NCBI GenBank assembly: GCA_964495555.1
Contig: CAZBWA010000080.1
Coordinates: forward strand, 1 to 6,554
Source: VGCC01 sp964495555
GTDB lineage: Bacteria; Actinomycetota; Actinomycetes; S36-B12
Direction of reading: 5' to 3'
Length of the DNA: 6,554 nucleotides
How positions within the stretch are numbered: position 1 is the first letter of the stretch; the number at the start of each line of letters is the position of its first letter. Shown here piece by piece: positions 1-5,789 of the stretch. The notes under the pieces are model-generated. The model searched no databases. It was not told where the DNA came from and saw nothing but the letters and a program-made list of their open reading frames with translations. Position numbers and translations under genes: made by a program.

Positions 1-344
1 CGGTGCCGCTCGCATTCCTGCAACTCGAGGGTCTGGGCGTCGGTGATGTGGTCCAGCCGCGTTACATCGCGCCCCTGCTGCTGCTCGTCGTCATGGTCGC
101 CCTGCTCGACTCCGACGCATTCCCCACCGGTGTGCGGTGGACGATCACCATCGGCCTCGCGGGCAGCGCGAGCATGGCGTGGTGGGTGTTCGCCCACCGC
201 TTCGCCTACGGATCCACGGTGGGATGGTTCGACGCGGAAGCGGTCGCGCCCTACGCGGTGGGCTGGATCACGGTCACGGTGGCGGGATTCGTCTGGTTGT
301 GGGCGGCGATGCGCGTGGACGCGCGTGCCAGAATGCTGGGATGA
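1..344 (+). CDS. C-terminal part of a multi-pass membrane protein, DUF2142-like (5' end outside window)
   Basis: The reading frame is open from the left edge and ends at TGA 342-344, so only the last ~113 residues are seen and the true start lies outside; the GTG at position 3 is unlikely to be the real start. About three hydrophobic segments are visible, near residues 22-36 (YIAPLLLLVVMVALL), 46-66 and 86-105 of the visible part, with a short Arg-rich tail as is common on the cytoplasmic side. The motif GDVVQPRYIAPLLLL resembles the 'GVQGRYFLPLLPLL' signature near the C-terminus of DUF2142 proteins, a family of actinobacterial polytopic membrane proteins often found in cell-wall or surface-polysaccharide loci. 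The family assignment is inferred from memory of that signature; that it is an integral membrane protein is much safer. Its stop overlaps the start of the GDP-fucose synthase gene (ATGA), so the two are probably one operon. Confidence 0.7.
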   Translation, partial: VPLAFLQLEGLGVGDVVQPRYIAPLLLLVVMVALLDSDAFPTGVRWTITIGLAGSASMAWWVFAHRFAYGSTVGWFDAEAVAPYAVGWITVTVAGFVWLWAAMRVDARARMLG

Positions 345-1303
345 CGTCCTACCCGTGGGCCGATGCGAAGGTCTACGTGGCCGGACATCGTGGTCTGGTG
401 GGATCCGCGATCGTGCGGGCCCTCGAGGCAGCCGGTGCGGGGGAGATCATCGGATTCCGCTCCTCGGAACTCGACCTGCGTGATCGCGAAGCGACCTTCG
501 CCGCGATCCTCGAAGCCAAGCCCGATGTGGTGATCGACGCGGCCGCACGTGTCGGCGGGATCATGGCGAACTCGACCTACCCGGTCGACTTCCTCAAGGA
601 CAACATGCTCATCCAGACGAACGTCATGGATGCCGCGCACGAAGCGAAGGTGGACCGGTTCCTGTTCCTCGGGTCCTCGTGCATCTACCCGCGTCACGCG
701 ACCCAGCCGATCCGTGAGTCGTCCCTGATGACCGGACCCCTGGAACCGACGAATCAGGCGTACGCGATGGCGAAGATCGCCGGCATCTACTACATCGAGG
801 CGTTCCGGACGCAGTATGGACACCGGTGGATCTCCGCGATGCCCACGAACCTGTATGGGCCGAACGACAACTTCGATCTCGAGACCTCGCACGTGCTGCC
901 CGCGTTCATCCGTCGCTTCCATGAGGCGAAGGTCAGCGGAGCTTCGACGGTGACGGTGTGGGGCACGGGGTCACCACGTCGCGAGTTCCTCCACGTCGAC
1001 GATCTGGCCCAGGCCTGCCTCACACTCATCGACGTCTACGACTCTCACGAGACCATCAACGTCGGGTGGGGCGATGACCTGCCGATCCGGGAACTCGCCG
1101 AAACCGTCGCATCCGTCGTCGGGTTCGAGGGAACCATCGAGTGGGACTCGGCCAAGCCCGACGGCATGCCCCGCAAACTCCTCGACACCTCCCGCATCAA
1201 CGCCCTCGGCTGGAAACCCTCGATCACCCTGCGCGACGGCCTGGCCTCCACCTACGCCTGGTTCGTGGAGAACGTCGACTCCCTCCCCGTCCGGACCCAC
1301 TGA
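341..1303 (+). CDS. fcl: GDP-L-fucose synthase (GDP-4-keto-6-deoxymannose 3,5-epimerase/4-reductase)
   Basis: Cytosolic NADPH-dependent enzyme that turns GDP-4-keto-6-deoxy-D-mannose into GDP-L-fucose, the donor for fucosylated surface glycans. It has 320 residues, the usual family length. It is an extended short-chain dehydrogenase with the Rossmann motif GHRGLVG (Gly15, 18, 21), the family signature GSSCIYP (Ser112, Cys114), the catalytic YxxxK in YAMAK (Tyr141, Lys145) and MPTNLYGPNDNF with His184 in ETSHVLPAF. These align at a constant offset of five with E. coli Ser107, Cys109, Tyr136, Lys140 and His179, so the active site looks intact. The ATG at 341 overlaps the upstream stop (ATGA). 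A longer frame runs back to 137, but the protein homology begins at 341. There is no strong Shine-Dalgarno, which fits translational coupling. The partner gene gmd (GDP-mannose 4,6-dehydratase), expected for the pathway, is not in the window. Confidence 0.96.
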   Translation: MTSYPWADAKVYVAGHRGLVGSAIVRALEAAGAGEIIGFRSSELDLRDREATFAAILEAKPDVVIDAAARVGGIMANSTYPVDFLKDNMLIQTNVMDAAHEAKVDRFLFLGSSCIYPRHATQPIRESSLMTGPLEPTNQAYAMAKIAGIYYIEAFRTQYGHRWISAMPTNLYGPNDNFDLETSHVLPAFIRRFHEAKVSGASTVTVWGTGSPRREFLHVDDLAQACLTLIDVYDSHETINVGWGDDLPIRELAETVASVVGFEGTIEWDSAKPDGMPRKLLDTSRINALGWKPSITLRDGLASTYAWFVENVDSLPVRTH

Positions 1304-1304
1304 C

Positions 1305-1679
1305 ATGTCCGACTTCACGGAGGAACCGACCCAGATCCTCCTGCCCGGACGCCGCTCACTCCTGGTGCGCCTGTCGGTCAACGAGGGCATGCGCCCGGCG
1401 CTTCTGGATCTGTTGAACACCTACGCCGACAACCTCAGCGAGGAACCCGGCACCGAGGTCTTCATGATCTCCATCGATCCCGATGACGCGAACCTGGTCT
1501 GGTTGTTCGAGGTCTTCAAGGACGAGGAGGCCGAGGAGGCGCACCGTGCATCGTCGGGATTCGCCTCCATGATGAACTCGATGCCGCCACTGCTGGCGTC
1601 CCCACCCGCGGTCCTCCGCACGACACCGCTGCGGATGACGCTGCAGGAGGACTCCCTCACCGAGGACTGGGCCCTCTAG
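1305..1679 (+). CDS. Small ABM-domain (antibiotic biosynthesis monooxygenase-like) protein
   Basis: This 124-residue protein resembles the ABM dimeric alpha+beta barrel family (PF03992 type, e.g. YgiN-like quinol monooxygenases). The match covers roughly residues 19-110: a first strand SLLVRLSVNEG, a helix PALLDLLNTYADNL, EEPGTEVFMISIDPDDANLVW corresponding to the usual 'EPGtl.y.l..dpddp' stretch, then LFEVFKDEEAEEAHRAS with the conserved E-x-F/W-K-D-E-x-A-x-x-x-H pattern (His80). Such proteins are small cytoplasmic dimers acting on quinol or polyketide-like compounds or on haem, but many have no known substrate, so no reaction can be assigned. The ATG at 1305 is one base after the fcl stop (TGACATG) with no clear ribosome binding site, so coupled translation is likely. 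I see no pathway link to fucose metabolism. Confidence 0.85.
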   Translation: MSDFTEEPTQILLPGRRSLLVRLSVNEGMRPALLDLLNTYADNLSEEPGTEVFMISIDPDDANLVWLFEVFKDEEAEEAHRASSGFASMMNSMPPLLASPPAVLRTTPLRMTLQEDSLTEDWAL

Positions 1680-1695
1680 CCCCCTTTGCTTCTCC

Positions 1696-1723
1696 TGCGC
1701 GCCCGGGAGTGCGCGCACTCTCG
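1696..1723 (+). terminator. Palindrome and alternative hairpins after the ABM gene; possible terminator
   Basis: Starting 16 bases after the stop of the ABM gene there is a perfect 14-bp palindrome GAGTGCGCGCACTC (1707-1720). In RNA this stem can extend outward to 1704-1723 with one G-U pair. A competing hairpin pairs TGCGCGC (1696-1702) with GCGCGCA (1711-1717) around an 8-base loop. A small third stem, CGTG/CACG, lies at 1722-1735. No T-run follows, so it is not a textbook intrinsic terminator, although GC-rich hairpins lacking a U-tract are often found at actinobacterial operon ends. The symmetrical palindrome could instead be an operator for the downstream aminotransferase gene. Confidence 0.35.
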
Positions 1724-1825
1724 TGATCGAGCACGCAGCGTGTCGGTCTCACTCCCCCATGCAGCACACTGTTCCCCTGCACTCAGGCGTCCTTGCTGGC
1801 TTCCTGGGTGGATCGGATCGGTAGT

Positions 1826-1831
1826 GGAGGT
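1826..1831 (+). promoter_or_regulatory. Ribosome binding site deciding the aminotransferase start
   Basis: GGAGGT lies just before ATG 1835 with a short gap of three to four bases. It supports ATG 1835 over the TTG at 1793, which would add 14 residues. Confidence 0.7.
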
Positions 1832-1834
1832 GCC

Positions 1835-3127
1835 ATGGCGGGATCCCGCCTCGACCCCTGGGTCGAGCACTACGCCACGCGTGCCCGGGGCATGACGGCC
1901 TCGGAGATCCGCGCCCTGTTCTCCGTCGCCAGCCGGCCCGAGGTGGTCTCCCTCGCCGGGGGCATGCCCTACGTCTCGGCTCTCGACATGGACACCCTCG
2001 CCGACACCGTCGCGTCGGTGATCCGCGAGTCCGGCGCGCAGGCACTGCAGTACGGATCGGGTCAGGGCGACGTGCGGCTGCGTGAGCAGATCCTCGAAGT
2101 CACCGGTGAGGTGGGTGTGCGGGCACACCCCGACGACATCATCGTCACCACCGGCTCCCAGATGGCACTCGATCTCGTGACGCGGGTGTTCTGCGATCCC
2201 GGTGATGTGGTGCTCGTGGAATCACCGTCGTATGTCGGGGCCTTGGGTGTGTTCCGCGCGTACGAGTGCGACGTGCGGCACGTGGGGATGGATGACAACG
2301 GACTCGATCCGCAGGCCCTGCAACAGGCCATCGATGCCGTGCGCGCCGAAGGTCGCACCATCAAGTTCATCTACACGATCCCGTCGTTCCACAATCCCGC
2401 CGGACTCTCGCAAGATCAGAAGCGGCGCGAGCAGATCCTTGCCGTGGCGCAGCGCAACGGGATCCTGCTACTCGAAGACGACCCCTACGGATTGCTGGGC
2501 TTCGAGGGCGTCGTGCCGCAGGCCATCCGCGCCCTCGACGACCAGGGTGTGGTGTATCTCGGGAGTTTCTCCAAGACCATCGCGTCGGGTCTGCGTGTGG
2601 GATGGGCGGTCGCACCGCACGGCGTGCGCGAGAAGCTCGTGCTCGCGGCCGAAGCGGCGACACTGTGTCCCTCGAACTACGCGCAGCTCACGGTGAGCAG
2701 CTATCTCGCTACCCAACCGTGGCGTCAACAGATCAAGGTGTTCCAGGAGATCTACCGCGAGCGCCGCGATGCGCTGCTGGAGTCACTGCAGGCGATGATG
2801 CCCGAGGGCACGCGGTGGACGATCCCGGCCGGTGGTTTCTACTCCTGGGTGACATTGCCCGATGGACTCGACGCGACCAGCATGCTGCCGCGTGCGATCG
2901 CGGCCCTCGTCGCGTACGTGCCCGGCACGGGCTTCTTCGTCGACGGTCAGGGCCGCCACAACCTGCGCCTGTCCTACTGCTACCCGGAGCCCGAGCGCAT
3001 CCGCGAGGGTGTGCGCCGTCTGGCCGGGGTGATCGAGACCGAGCTGGACCTGGCCCGCACGTTCGGCACCGCGGAGACTCTCCATCGCCCCTCCGGCGAG
3101 TCGACCCCCGCACCGGACCTCGCCTGA
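1835..3127 (+). CDS. PLP-dependent aminotransferase, class I/II fold (MocR/LysN-like subgroup)
   Basis: A 430-residue cytosolic fold-type I aminotransferase. Visible signatures in order: VSLAGGMPY (residues 38-46), typical of the 2-aminoadipate/aromatic aminotransferase subgroup that also forms the effector domain of MocR regulators; QYGSGQGDVRLRE (72-84); the phosphate pocket TTGSQM (105-110); Tyr133, which should stack on the cofactor; IPSFHNPAG with Asn187; LEDDPYG with Asp215 (pairs with the pyridine nitrogen) and Tyr218; SFSKTIASGLRVGW with the Schiff-base Lys247 and Arg254; and LRLSY with Arg378 for the substrate carboxylate. All core residues are present, so it should be active. There is no N-terminal DNA-binding domain, so it is an enzyme, not a MocR regulator. 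The last ~25 residues are Pro/Ser/Thr-rich and probably disordered. The substrate cannot be read from sequence. Its stop overlaps the next start (TGATG), tying it to the D-Ala ligase. Confidence 0.93.
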   Translation: MAGSRLDPWVEHYATRARGMTASEIRALFSVASRPEVVSLAGGMPYVSALDMDTLADTVASVIRESGAQALQYGSGQGDVRLREQILEVTGEVGVRAHPDDIIVTTGSQMALDLVTRVFCDPGDVVLVESPSYVGALGVFRAYECDVRHVGMDDNGLDPQALQQAIDAVRAEGRTIKFIYTIPSFHNPAGLSQDQKRREQILAVAQRNGILLLEDDPYGLLGFEGVVPQAIRALDDQGVVYLGSFSKTIASGLRVGWAVAPHGVREKLVLAAEAATLCPSNYAQLTVSSYLATQPWRQQIKVFQEIYRERRDALLESLQAMMPEGTRWTIPAGGFYSWVTLPDGLDATSMLPRAIAALVAYVPGTGFFVDGQGRHNLRLSYCYPEPERIREGVRRLAGVIETELDLARTFGTAETLHRPSGESTPAPDLA

Positions 3128-4053
3128 TGCGCGTCCTCGTCCTCGCCGGCGGACTGTCGCCGGAACGGGATGTGTCCCTGCGCTCCGGTCGCCGTGTCGC
3201 CGAGGCGTTGCGTGTCGCCCGGCCGGACTGGCAGGTCGAGGAGTCCGACGTGGACGCGGCGCTCTTGGACACCCTCGCCGAGCACTCCCCCGACGTCGTG
3301 GTGCCGCTGCTGCACGGGGCGGCCGGGGAGGACGGGTCGCTCCGCGACCTTCTCGACGCCCTCGGCATCGACTACCTGGGCACGGACGGCGCTGGCGCGC
3401 GGGCGGCCTTCGACAAGCCCGTGGCCGCCACCCTCGCCTCCCGCGCCGGCATCGAAGTGCCCGCATTCCTCGTGCTCCCGCAGTCGACGTTCCGGGAACT
3501 CGGTGCCGCACGCGTGATGTCGGCGATCGGTGGGCATGTCGGATTCCCGTTGGTGGTCAAGCCCACGCGGGGGGGCAGCGCCCTCGGAGTGGCGGTGGTG
3601 CGTGCGGAGTCCGAGTTACCCGCGGCACTCGTCGGCGCGTTCTCCTACGCGGACACCGCGATGATCCAGTCCTACGTCCGTGGCACCGAGATCGCCGCCT
3701 GCGTCATCGAGATCGACGGTGAGCCCACCGCGCTGCCCCTGGTGGAGATCGTTCCCGACGGGGGGCTCTACGACTACAACGCCCGCTACACCGCGGGGAC
3801 CACGGAGTTCTTCTGCCCCGCGCGCATCGACGAGGCGGTGGCTGCACGTGTGCGGGAGGTCGCTCTGCTCGCCCACACGGTGTTCGGACTGCGTCACATC
3901 TCGCGCACGGACGTCATCGTCGACGGCACCACCATCTGGTTCCTGGAGACGAACGCCGCGCCCGGCATGACCGAGACGTCACTGATGCCGCAGGCACTCG
4001 CCGCGGCCGATCTCGACGCCGGCGAGACGATCGCGCGCATCCTGCAGCGCTAG
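3127..4053 (+). CDS. ddl: D-alanine--D-alanine ligase
   Basis: A cytosolic ATP-grasp enzyme that joins two D-alanines for addition to the peptidoglycan precursor. It has 308 residues, close to E. coli DdlB. Motifs: GGLSPERDVSLRSG (9-21, Glu13 as the N-terminal substrate-site glutamate); LLHGAAGEDGS (61-71); ATP-grasp loop KPTRGGSALGV (145-155, Ser151); EIVPDGGLYDYNARY (207-221); RTDVIVDG (260-267) and LETNAAPGMTETSLMP (273-288), giving the Mg2+ ligands Asp262, Glu274 and Asn276. Tyr221 sits where E. coli DdlB has Tyr216; D-Ala-D-Lac ligases of naturally vancomycin-resistant lactobacilli have Phe there, so a D-Ala-D-Ala product is predicted. Arg220 replaces the commoner Lys of 'KY'. The ATG shares one base with the aminotransferase stop (TGATG). 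The 3' end runs into parB on the opposite strand, sharing CTAG. It may be a second ligase copy besides one in the usual cell-wall locus; the window cannot tell. Confidence 0.95.
   Translation: MRVLVLAGGLSPERDVSLRSGRRVAEALRVARPDWQVEESDVDAALLDTLAEHSPDVVVPLLHGAAGEDGSLRDLLDALGIDYLGTDGAGARAAFDKPVAATLASRAGIEVPAFLVLPQSTFRELGAARVMSAIGGHVGFPLVVKPTRGGSALGVAVVRAESELPAALVGAFSYADTAMIQSYVRGTEIAACVIEIDGEPTALPLVEIVPDGGLYDYNARYTAGTTEFFCPARIDEAVAARVREVALLAHTVFGLRHISRTDVIVDGTTIWFLETNAAPGMTETSLMPQALAAADLDAGETIARILQR
4050..4053. other. Shared CTAG: overlapping convergent stop codons of ddl and parB
   Basis: The palindrome CTAG gives TAG to ddl on the + strand (4051-4053) and TAG to parB on the - strand (4052-4050). 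The two coding regions overlap tail to tail by four bases, leaving no intergenic room for a terminator. Any terminator must lie inside the opposite gene. Confidence 0.95.
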
Positions 4054-4973
4054 TCGATCAGATCCACGATCCGGCGTAGGTCCTCGATATCGGCGCACTC
4101 GATCACCAGTTGACCGCGTGACGTCATAGTCGCAAAACCCGTTGTGGTGACACGGGTATCGAGCTCGTCGGCCGTGCGTGACGTCAAGTCATCCACGATC
4201 TCGGCGACCTTCGGCTCGCGTTGACGTCGCCTACGTTCCTTCTTCTCGCGCACCTGACCGTCGGCTTCGCCGAGCATGATGATCTCCTCGACGCTGCGCA
4301 CACTCAACCCCTCGGCGACGATGCGGTTGGCCATCGCCTCCATCGCCTTCTCGTTGTCCAGGGACAGCAATGCGCGCGCGTGACCCGCACTCAACACACC
4401 GGCGGCGACACGGTTCTGCACGGCCGGTGGGAGTTTCAAGAGGCGCAGTGTGTTCGACACCTGCGGGCGTGATCGCCCGATGCGTGTCGCCAACTCTTCC
4501 TGCGTGCATCCGAAGTCACTGAGCATCTGCGCGTAGGCCGCAGCTTCCTCAAGTGCGTTCAAATCGGCGCGATGCAGGTTCTCGAGAAGTGCATCGCGCA
4601 ACATCACCGAGTCATCGGTGTGACGGATGAGCGCCGGGATCGTCGTCCAGCCGGCCTCGATCGCCGCGCGGAGACGACGCTCCCCCGCGACGAGTTCATA
4701 ACCGTCGTCGTGCGGGCGCACCACGATCGGTTGCAGCAGTCCGACCTCGCGCAGGGAGAACACCAACTCGGCGAGGTCCTCGGGGTCGAAGACGGTGCGG
4801 GGTTGCTGGGGGTTGGGGGAGATGCGCGCGACGGCGATCTCGGCGTAGCCGAGTGCCGGGGTCTCGGGGGCCGGGCGTGTCTTCTCCGACGTCGCGGTGC
4901 GCGGTGCGGGCGCCGCCGTCGGCTCCGTGGGGATCAGCGCCCCGAGTCCCTTGCCCAGGCCCTTCTTCGCCAT
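4050..4973 (-). CDS. parB: Chromosome-partitioning protein ParB (CTP-dependent DNA clamp)
   Basis: A 307-residue parS-binding CTPase that loads at parS, slides to neighbouring DNA and recruits SMC, and stimulates the ParA ATPase. The N-terminus MAKKGLGKGLGALIP is the conserved ParA-contacting segment, followed by a Pro/Ala/Thr-rich linker (16-42). The CTP-binding N-domain holds NPQQPR (54-59), GLLQPIVVR (78-86) and GERRLRAA (97-104), then ENLHRADLNALEEA (131-144), where Ala140 takes the place of the usual Pro of 'LNPxEEA'. A helix-turn-helix follows (CTQEELATRIGRSRPQVSNTLRLL, about 156-179). A Lys/Arg-rich stretch (243-253) links to the C-terminal dimerisation domain (about 255-307). It is the last gene of the - strand run, 27 bases after parA, with a strong ribosome binding site. 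Two near-consensus parS sites lie upstream. Confidence 0.97.
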   Translation of the reverse strand: MAKKGLGKGLGALIPTEPTAAPAPRTATSEKTRPAPETPALGYAEIAVARISPNPQQPRTVFDPEDLAELVFSLREVGLLQPIVVRPHDDGYELVAGERRLRAAIEAGWTTIPALIRHTDDSVMLRDALLENLHRADLNALEEAAAYAQMLSDFGCTQEELATRIGRSRPQVSNTLRLLKLPPAVQNRVAAGVLSAGHARALLSLDNEKAMEAMANRIVAEGLSVRSVEEIIMLGEADGQVREKKERRRRQREPKVAEIVDDLTSRTADELDTRVTTTGFATMTSRGQLVIECADIEDLRRIVDLID

Positions 4974-4977
4974 GACC

Positions 4978-4984
4978 CCTCCTT
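4978..4984 (-). promoter_or_regulatory. Strong ribosome binding site of parB
   Basis: On the - strand AAGGAGG lies four bases before the parB ATG (4973-4971). It is a near-perfect anti-16S match and fixes the start. Its first base overlaps the left DnaA-box-like nonamer. Confidence 0.85.
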
Positions 4985-5003
4985 GTGGATGACGTGTGGA
5001 TTA
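4984..5003 (-). promoter_or_regulatory. Two DnaA-box-like nonamers in the parA-parB gap
   Basis: On the - strand TAATCCACA (5003-4995) and TCATCCACA (4992-4984) each differ from the DnaA box TTATCCACA at position 2 only. Their starts are 11 bp apart, about one helical turn, and they fill most of the 27-base gap between parA and parB. The first includes the parA stop codon TAA. TCATCCACA also fits the relaxed nonamer used by high-GC actinobacteria; TAATCCACA fits less well. The origin-proximal setting makes DnaA binding plausible, but two short near-matches may be chance. Confidence 0.35.
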
Positions 5004-5768
5004 GTGCCCTGCGAGGGCGAACTGTTCGGCGGCCTCGCGGTAGGCGACGGCCCCCGCGGACGTGGGGTCGTAGGTGAGGACGGTTTGGCCGTGGCTCGGG
5101 GCCTCGGAGAGCCGGACCGACCTGGGGATGATCGTGTCGAGTACGCGGGCACCGAAGTGCGTGCGCACCTCCTCGGCGACCTGCCCGGCGAGCCGGGTGC
5201 GCCCGTCGTACATGGTGAGGATGATCGCCCCCACACTCAGGTCCGGATTAAGGTGACTTGTCACCATATCTACCGTTTTAAGTAGTTGGGAGAGGCCTTC
5301 CAGGGCGTAGTACTCGCACTGGATGGGGAGCAGCACCTCGCGGGCACCCACGAGGGCGTTGAGGGTGAGCAGCCCCAGGCTGGGCGGGCAGTCGATGAAG
5401 ATGTAGGCGTAGTCCTCCTCCAGGTCCTCGAGGGCCTCGCGGAGCACGAACTCCCGGCGGTCGCGGGCGACCATCTCGATCTCCGCCCCGGCGAGGTCGA
5501 CCGTGGCGGGGGCGCAGTCCAGGCCCGGGATGTCGGGGCAGGCGACGATCACGTCGGCCAGCTCGGCCTCCCCCGTCATCACCTCGTACATCCCGGCGGC
5601 ATCGGTGTCCTTGTCGAAGCCCATGGCCGTGGAGGCATTTCCCTGGGGATCCAGGTCGACCACGAGCACCCGGCTCGTGGGGGAGGCCAGGGCCGCGGCG
5701 ATGTTGACCGCGGTGGTGGTCTTGCCGACCCCGCCCTTCTGGTTGGCCACGGCCACGACCCGGGTCAT
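5001..5768 (-). CDS. parA: Chromosome-partitioning ATPase ParA (Soj family)
   Basis: A 255-residue deviant Walker ATPase that binds the nucleoid non-specifically as an ATP dimer and is released by ParB, so drawing the origin region apart. The signatures are complete: deviant Walker A KGGVGKTTT (11-19, signature Lys11 and catalytic Lys16), LVVDLDPQGNAS (Walker A', Asp38 and Asp40), Walker B YIFIDCPPSLG (Asp126), and the C-terminal RSVRLSEAPSHGQTV (216-230). It is the short type without an N-terminal helix-turn-helix, as in B. subtilis Soj, so autoregulation through a ParA DNA-binding domain is not expected. ATG 5768 is preceded by GGAGG. Codons 161-174 are strikingly AT-rich and contain an inverted repeat, unlike the rest of the gene. 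The gene lies 121 bases after rsmG with a parS in the gap. Confidence 0.97.
   Translation of the reverse strand: MTRVVAVANQKGGVGKTTTAVNIAAALASPTSRVLVVDLDPQGNASTAMGFDKDTDAAGMYEVMTGEAELADVIVACPDIPGLDCAPATVDLAGAEIEMVARDRREFVLREALEDLEEDYAYIFIDCPPSLGLLTLNALVGAREVLLPIQCEYYALEGLSQLLKTVDMVTSHLNPDLSVGAIILTMYDGRTRLAGQVAEEVRTHFGARVLDTIIPRSVRLSEAPSHGQTVLTYDPTSAGAVAYREAAEQFALAGH
5247..5287 (-). other. AT-rich, rare-codon island with inverted repeat inside parA
   Basis: This 41-base stretch has 14 G/C bases (about 34%) inside an otherwise strongly GC-rich gene. The parA codons read CAA CTA CTT AAA ACG GTA then GAT ATG GTG ACA AGT CAC CTT AAT (residues 161-174). Ten of the 13 non-Met codons end in A or T, including several usually rare in high-GC actinobacteria, while flanking codons almost all end in G or C. 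The protein here (LLKTVDMVTSHLNPDL) is normal for ParA, so the oddity is in the DNA. GGTGAC-TT-GTCACC (5252-5265) is a 6-bp inverted repeat, and TTAA occurs near both ends (5248-5251 and 5278-5281). Confidence 0.6.
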
Positions 5769-5772
5769 GCGT

Positions 5773-5777
5773 CCTCC
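5773..5777 (-). promoter_or_regulatory. Ribosome binding site of parA
   Basis: On the - strand GGAGG (within GGGGAGGACGC) precedes the parA ATG by four bases and supports that start. Confidence 0.8.
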
Positions 5778-5789
5778 CCAGGGAGATTC

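Larger units (their letters stand above)
1680..1834. other. Intergenic gap between ABM gene and aminotransferase operon
   Basis: This 155-base non-coding stretch is the longest gap in the window and must carry any promoter for the aminotransferase-ligase pair. Apart from the hairpins near its left end and the GGAGGT ribosome binding site at its right end, I find no convincing -35/-10 pair. The direct repeat GATCGGATCGG at 1811-1821 is noted without an interpretation. The aminotransferase frame is open back to a TTG at 1793, but the intervening codons do not look like family sequence. Confidence 0.5.

Noticed and set aside
137..340. N-terminal extension of the fcl frame back to 137
   Set aside because: The extra residues overlap the membrane-protein gene, are Arg/Gly/His-rich and lie outside the family length; the ATG at 341 gives the normal 320-residue enzyme.
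1707..1720. GAGTGC...GCACTC as a CIRCE (HrcA) operator
   Set aside because: CIRCE has TTAGCACTC-N9-GAGTGCTAA with the half-sites in the opposite order and a 9-base spacer; here the arms are reversed and abut, and no heat-shock gene follows.
1793..1827. TTGCTG (1793) with downstream TAGTGG as a sigma-70-type promoter
   Set aside because: The spacing is too long (over 20 bases) and the -10 is poor; it would also place the start point at or past the ribosome binding site.
2733..3537. Several long - strand frames opposite the aminotransferase and ligase genes
   Set aside because: Arg/Pro/Gly-rich translations without motifs, fully antisense to well-supported genes; expected in GC-rich DNA.
4116..4186. 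GCGTGACGTCA repeated exactly 60 bp apart (4116-4126 and 4176-4186), containing the palindrome TGACGTCA
   Set aside because: Both copies encode Thr-Ser-Arg in parB with the same codons; a short in-frame coincidence is the simpler explanation, and similar TGACGTC strings occur elsewhere in the window.
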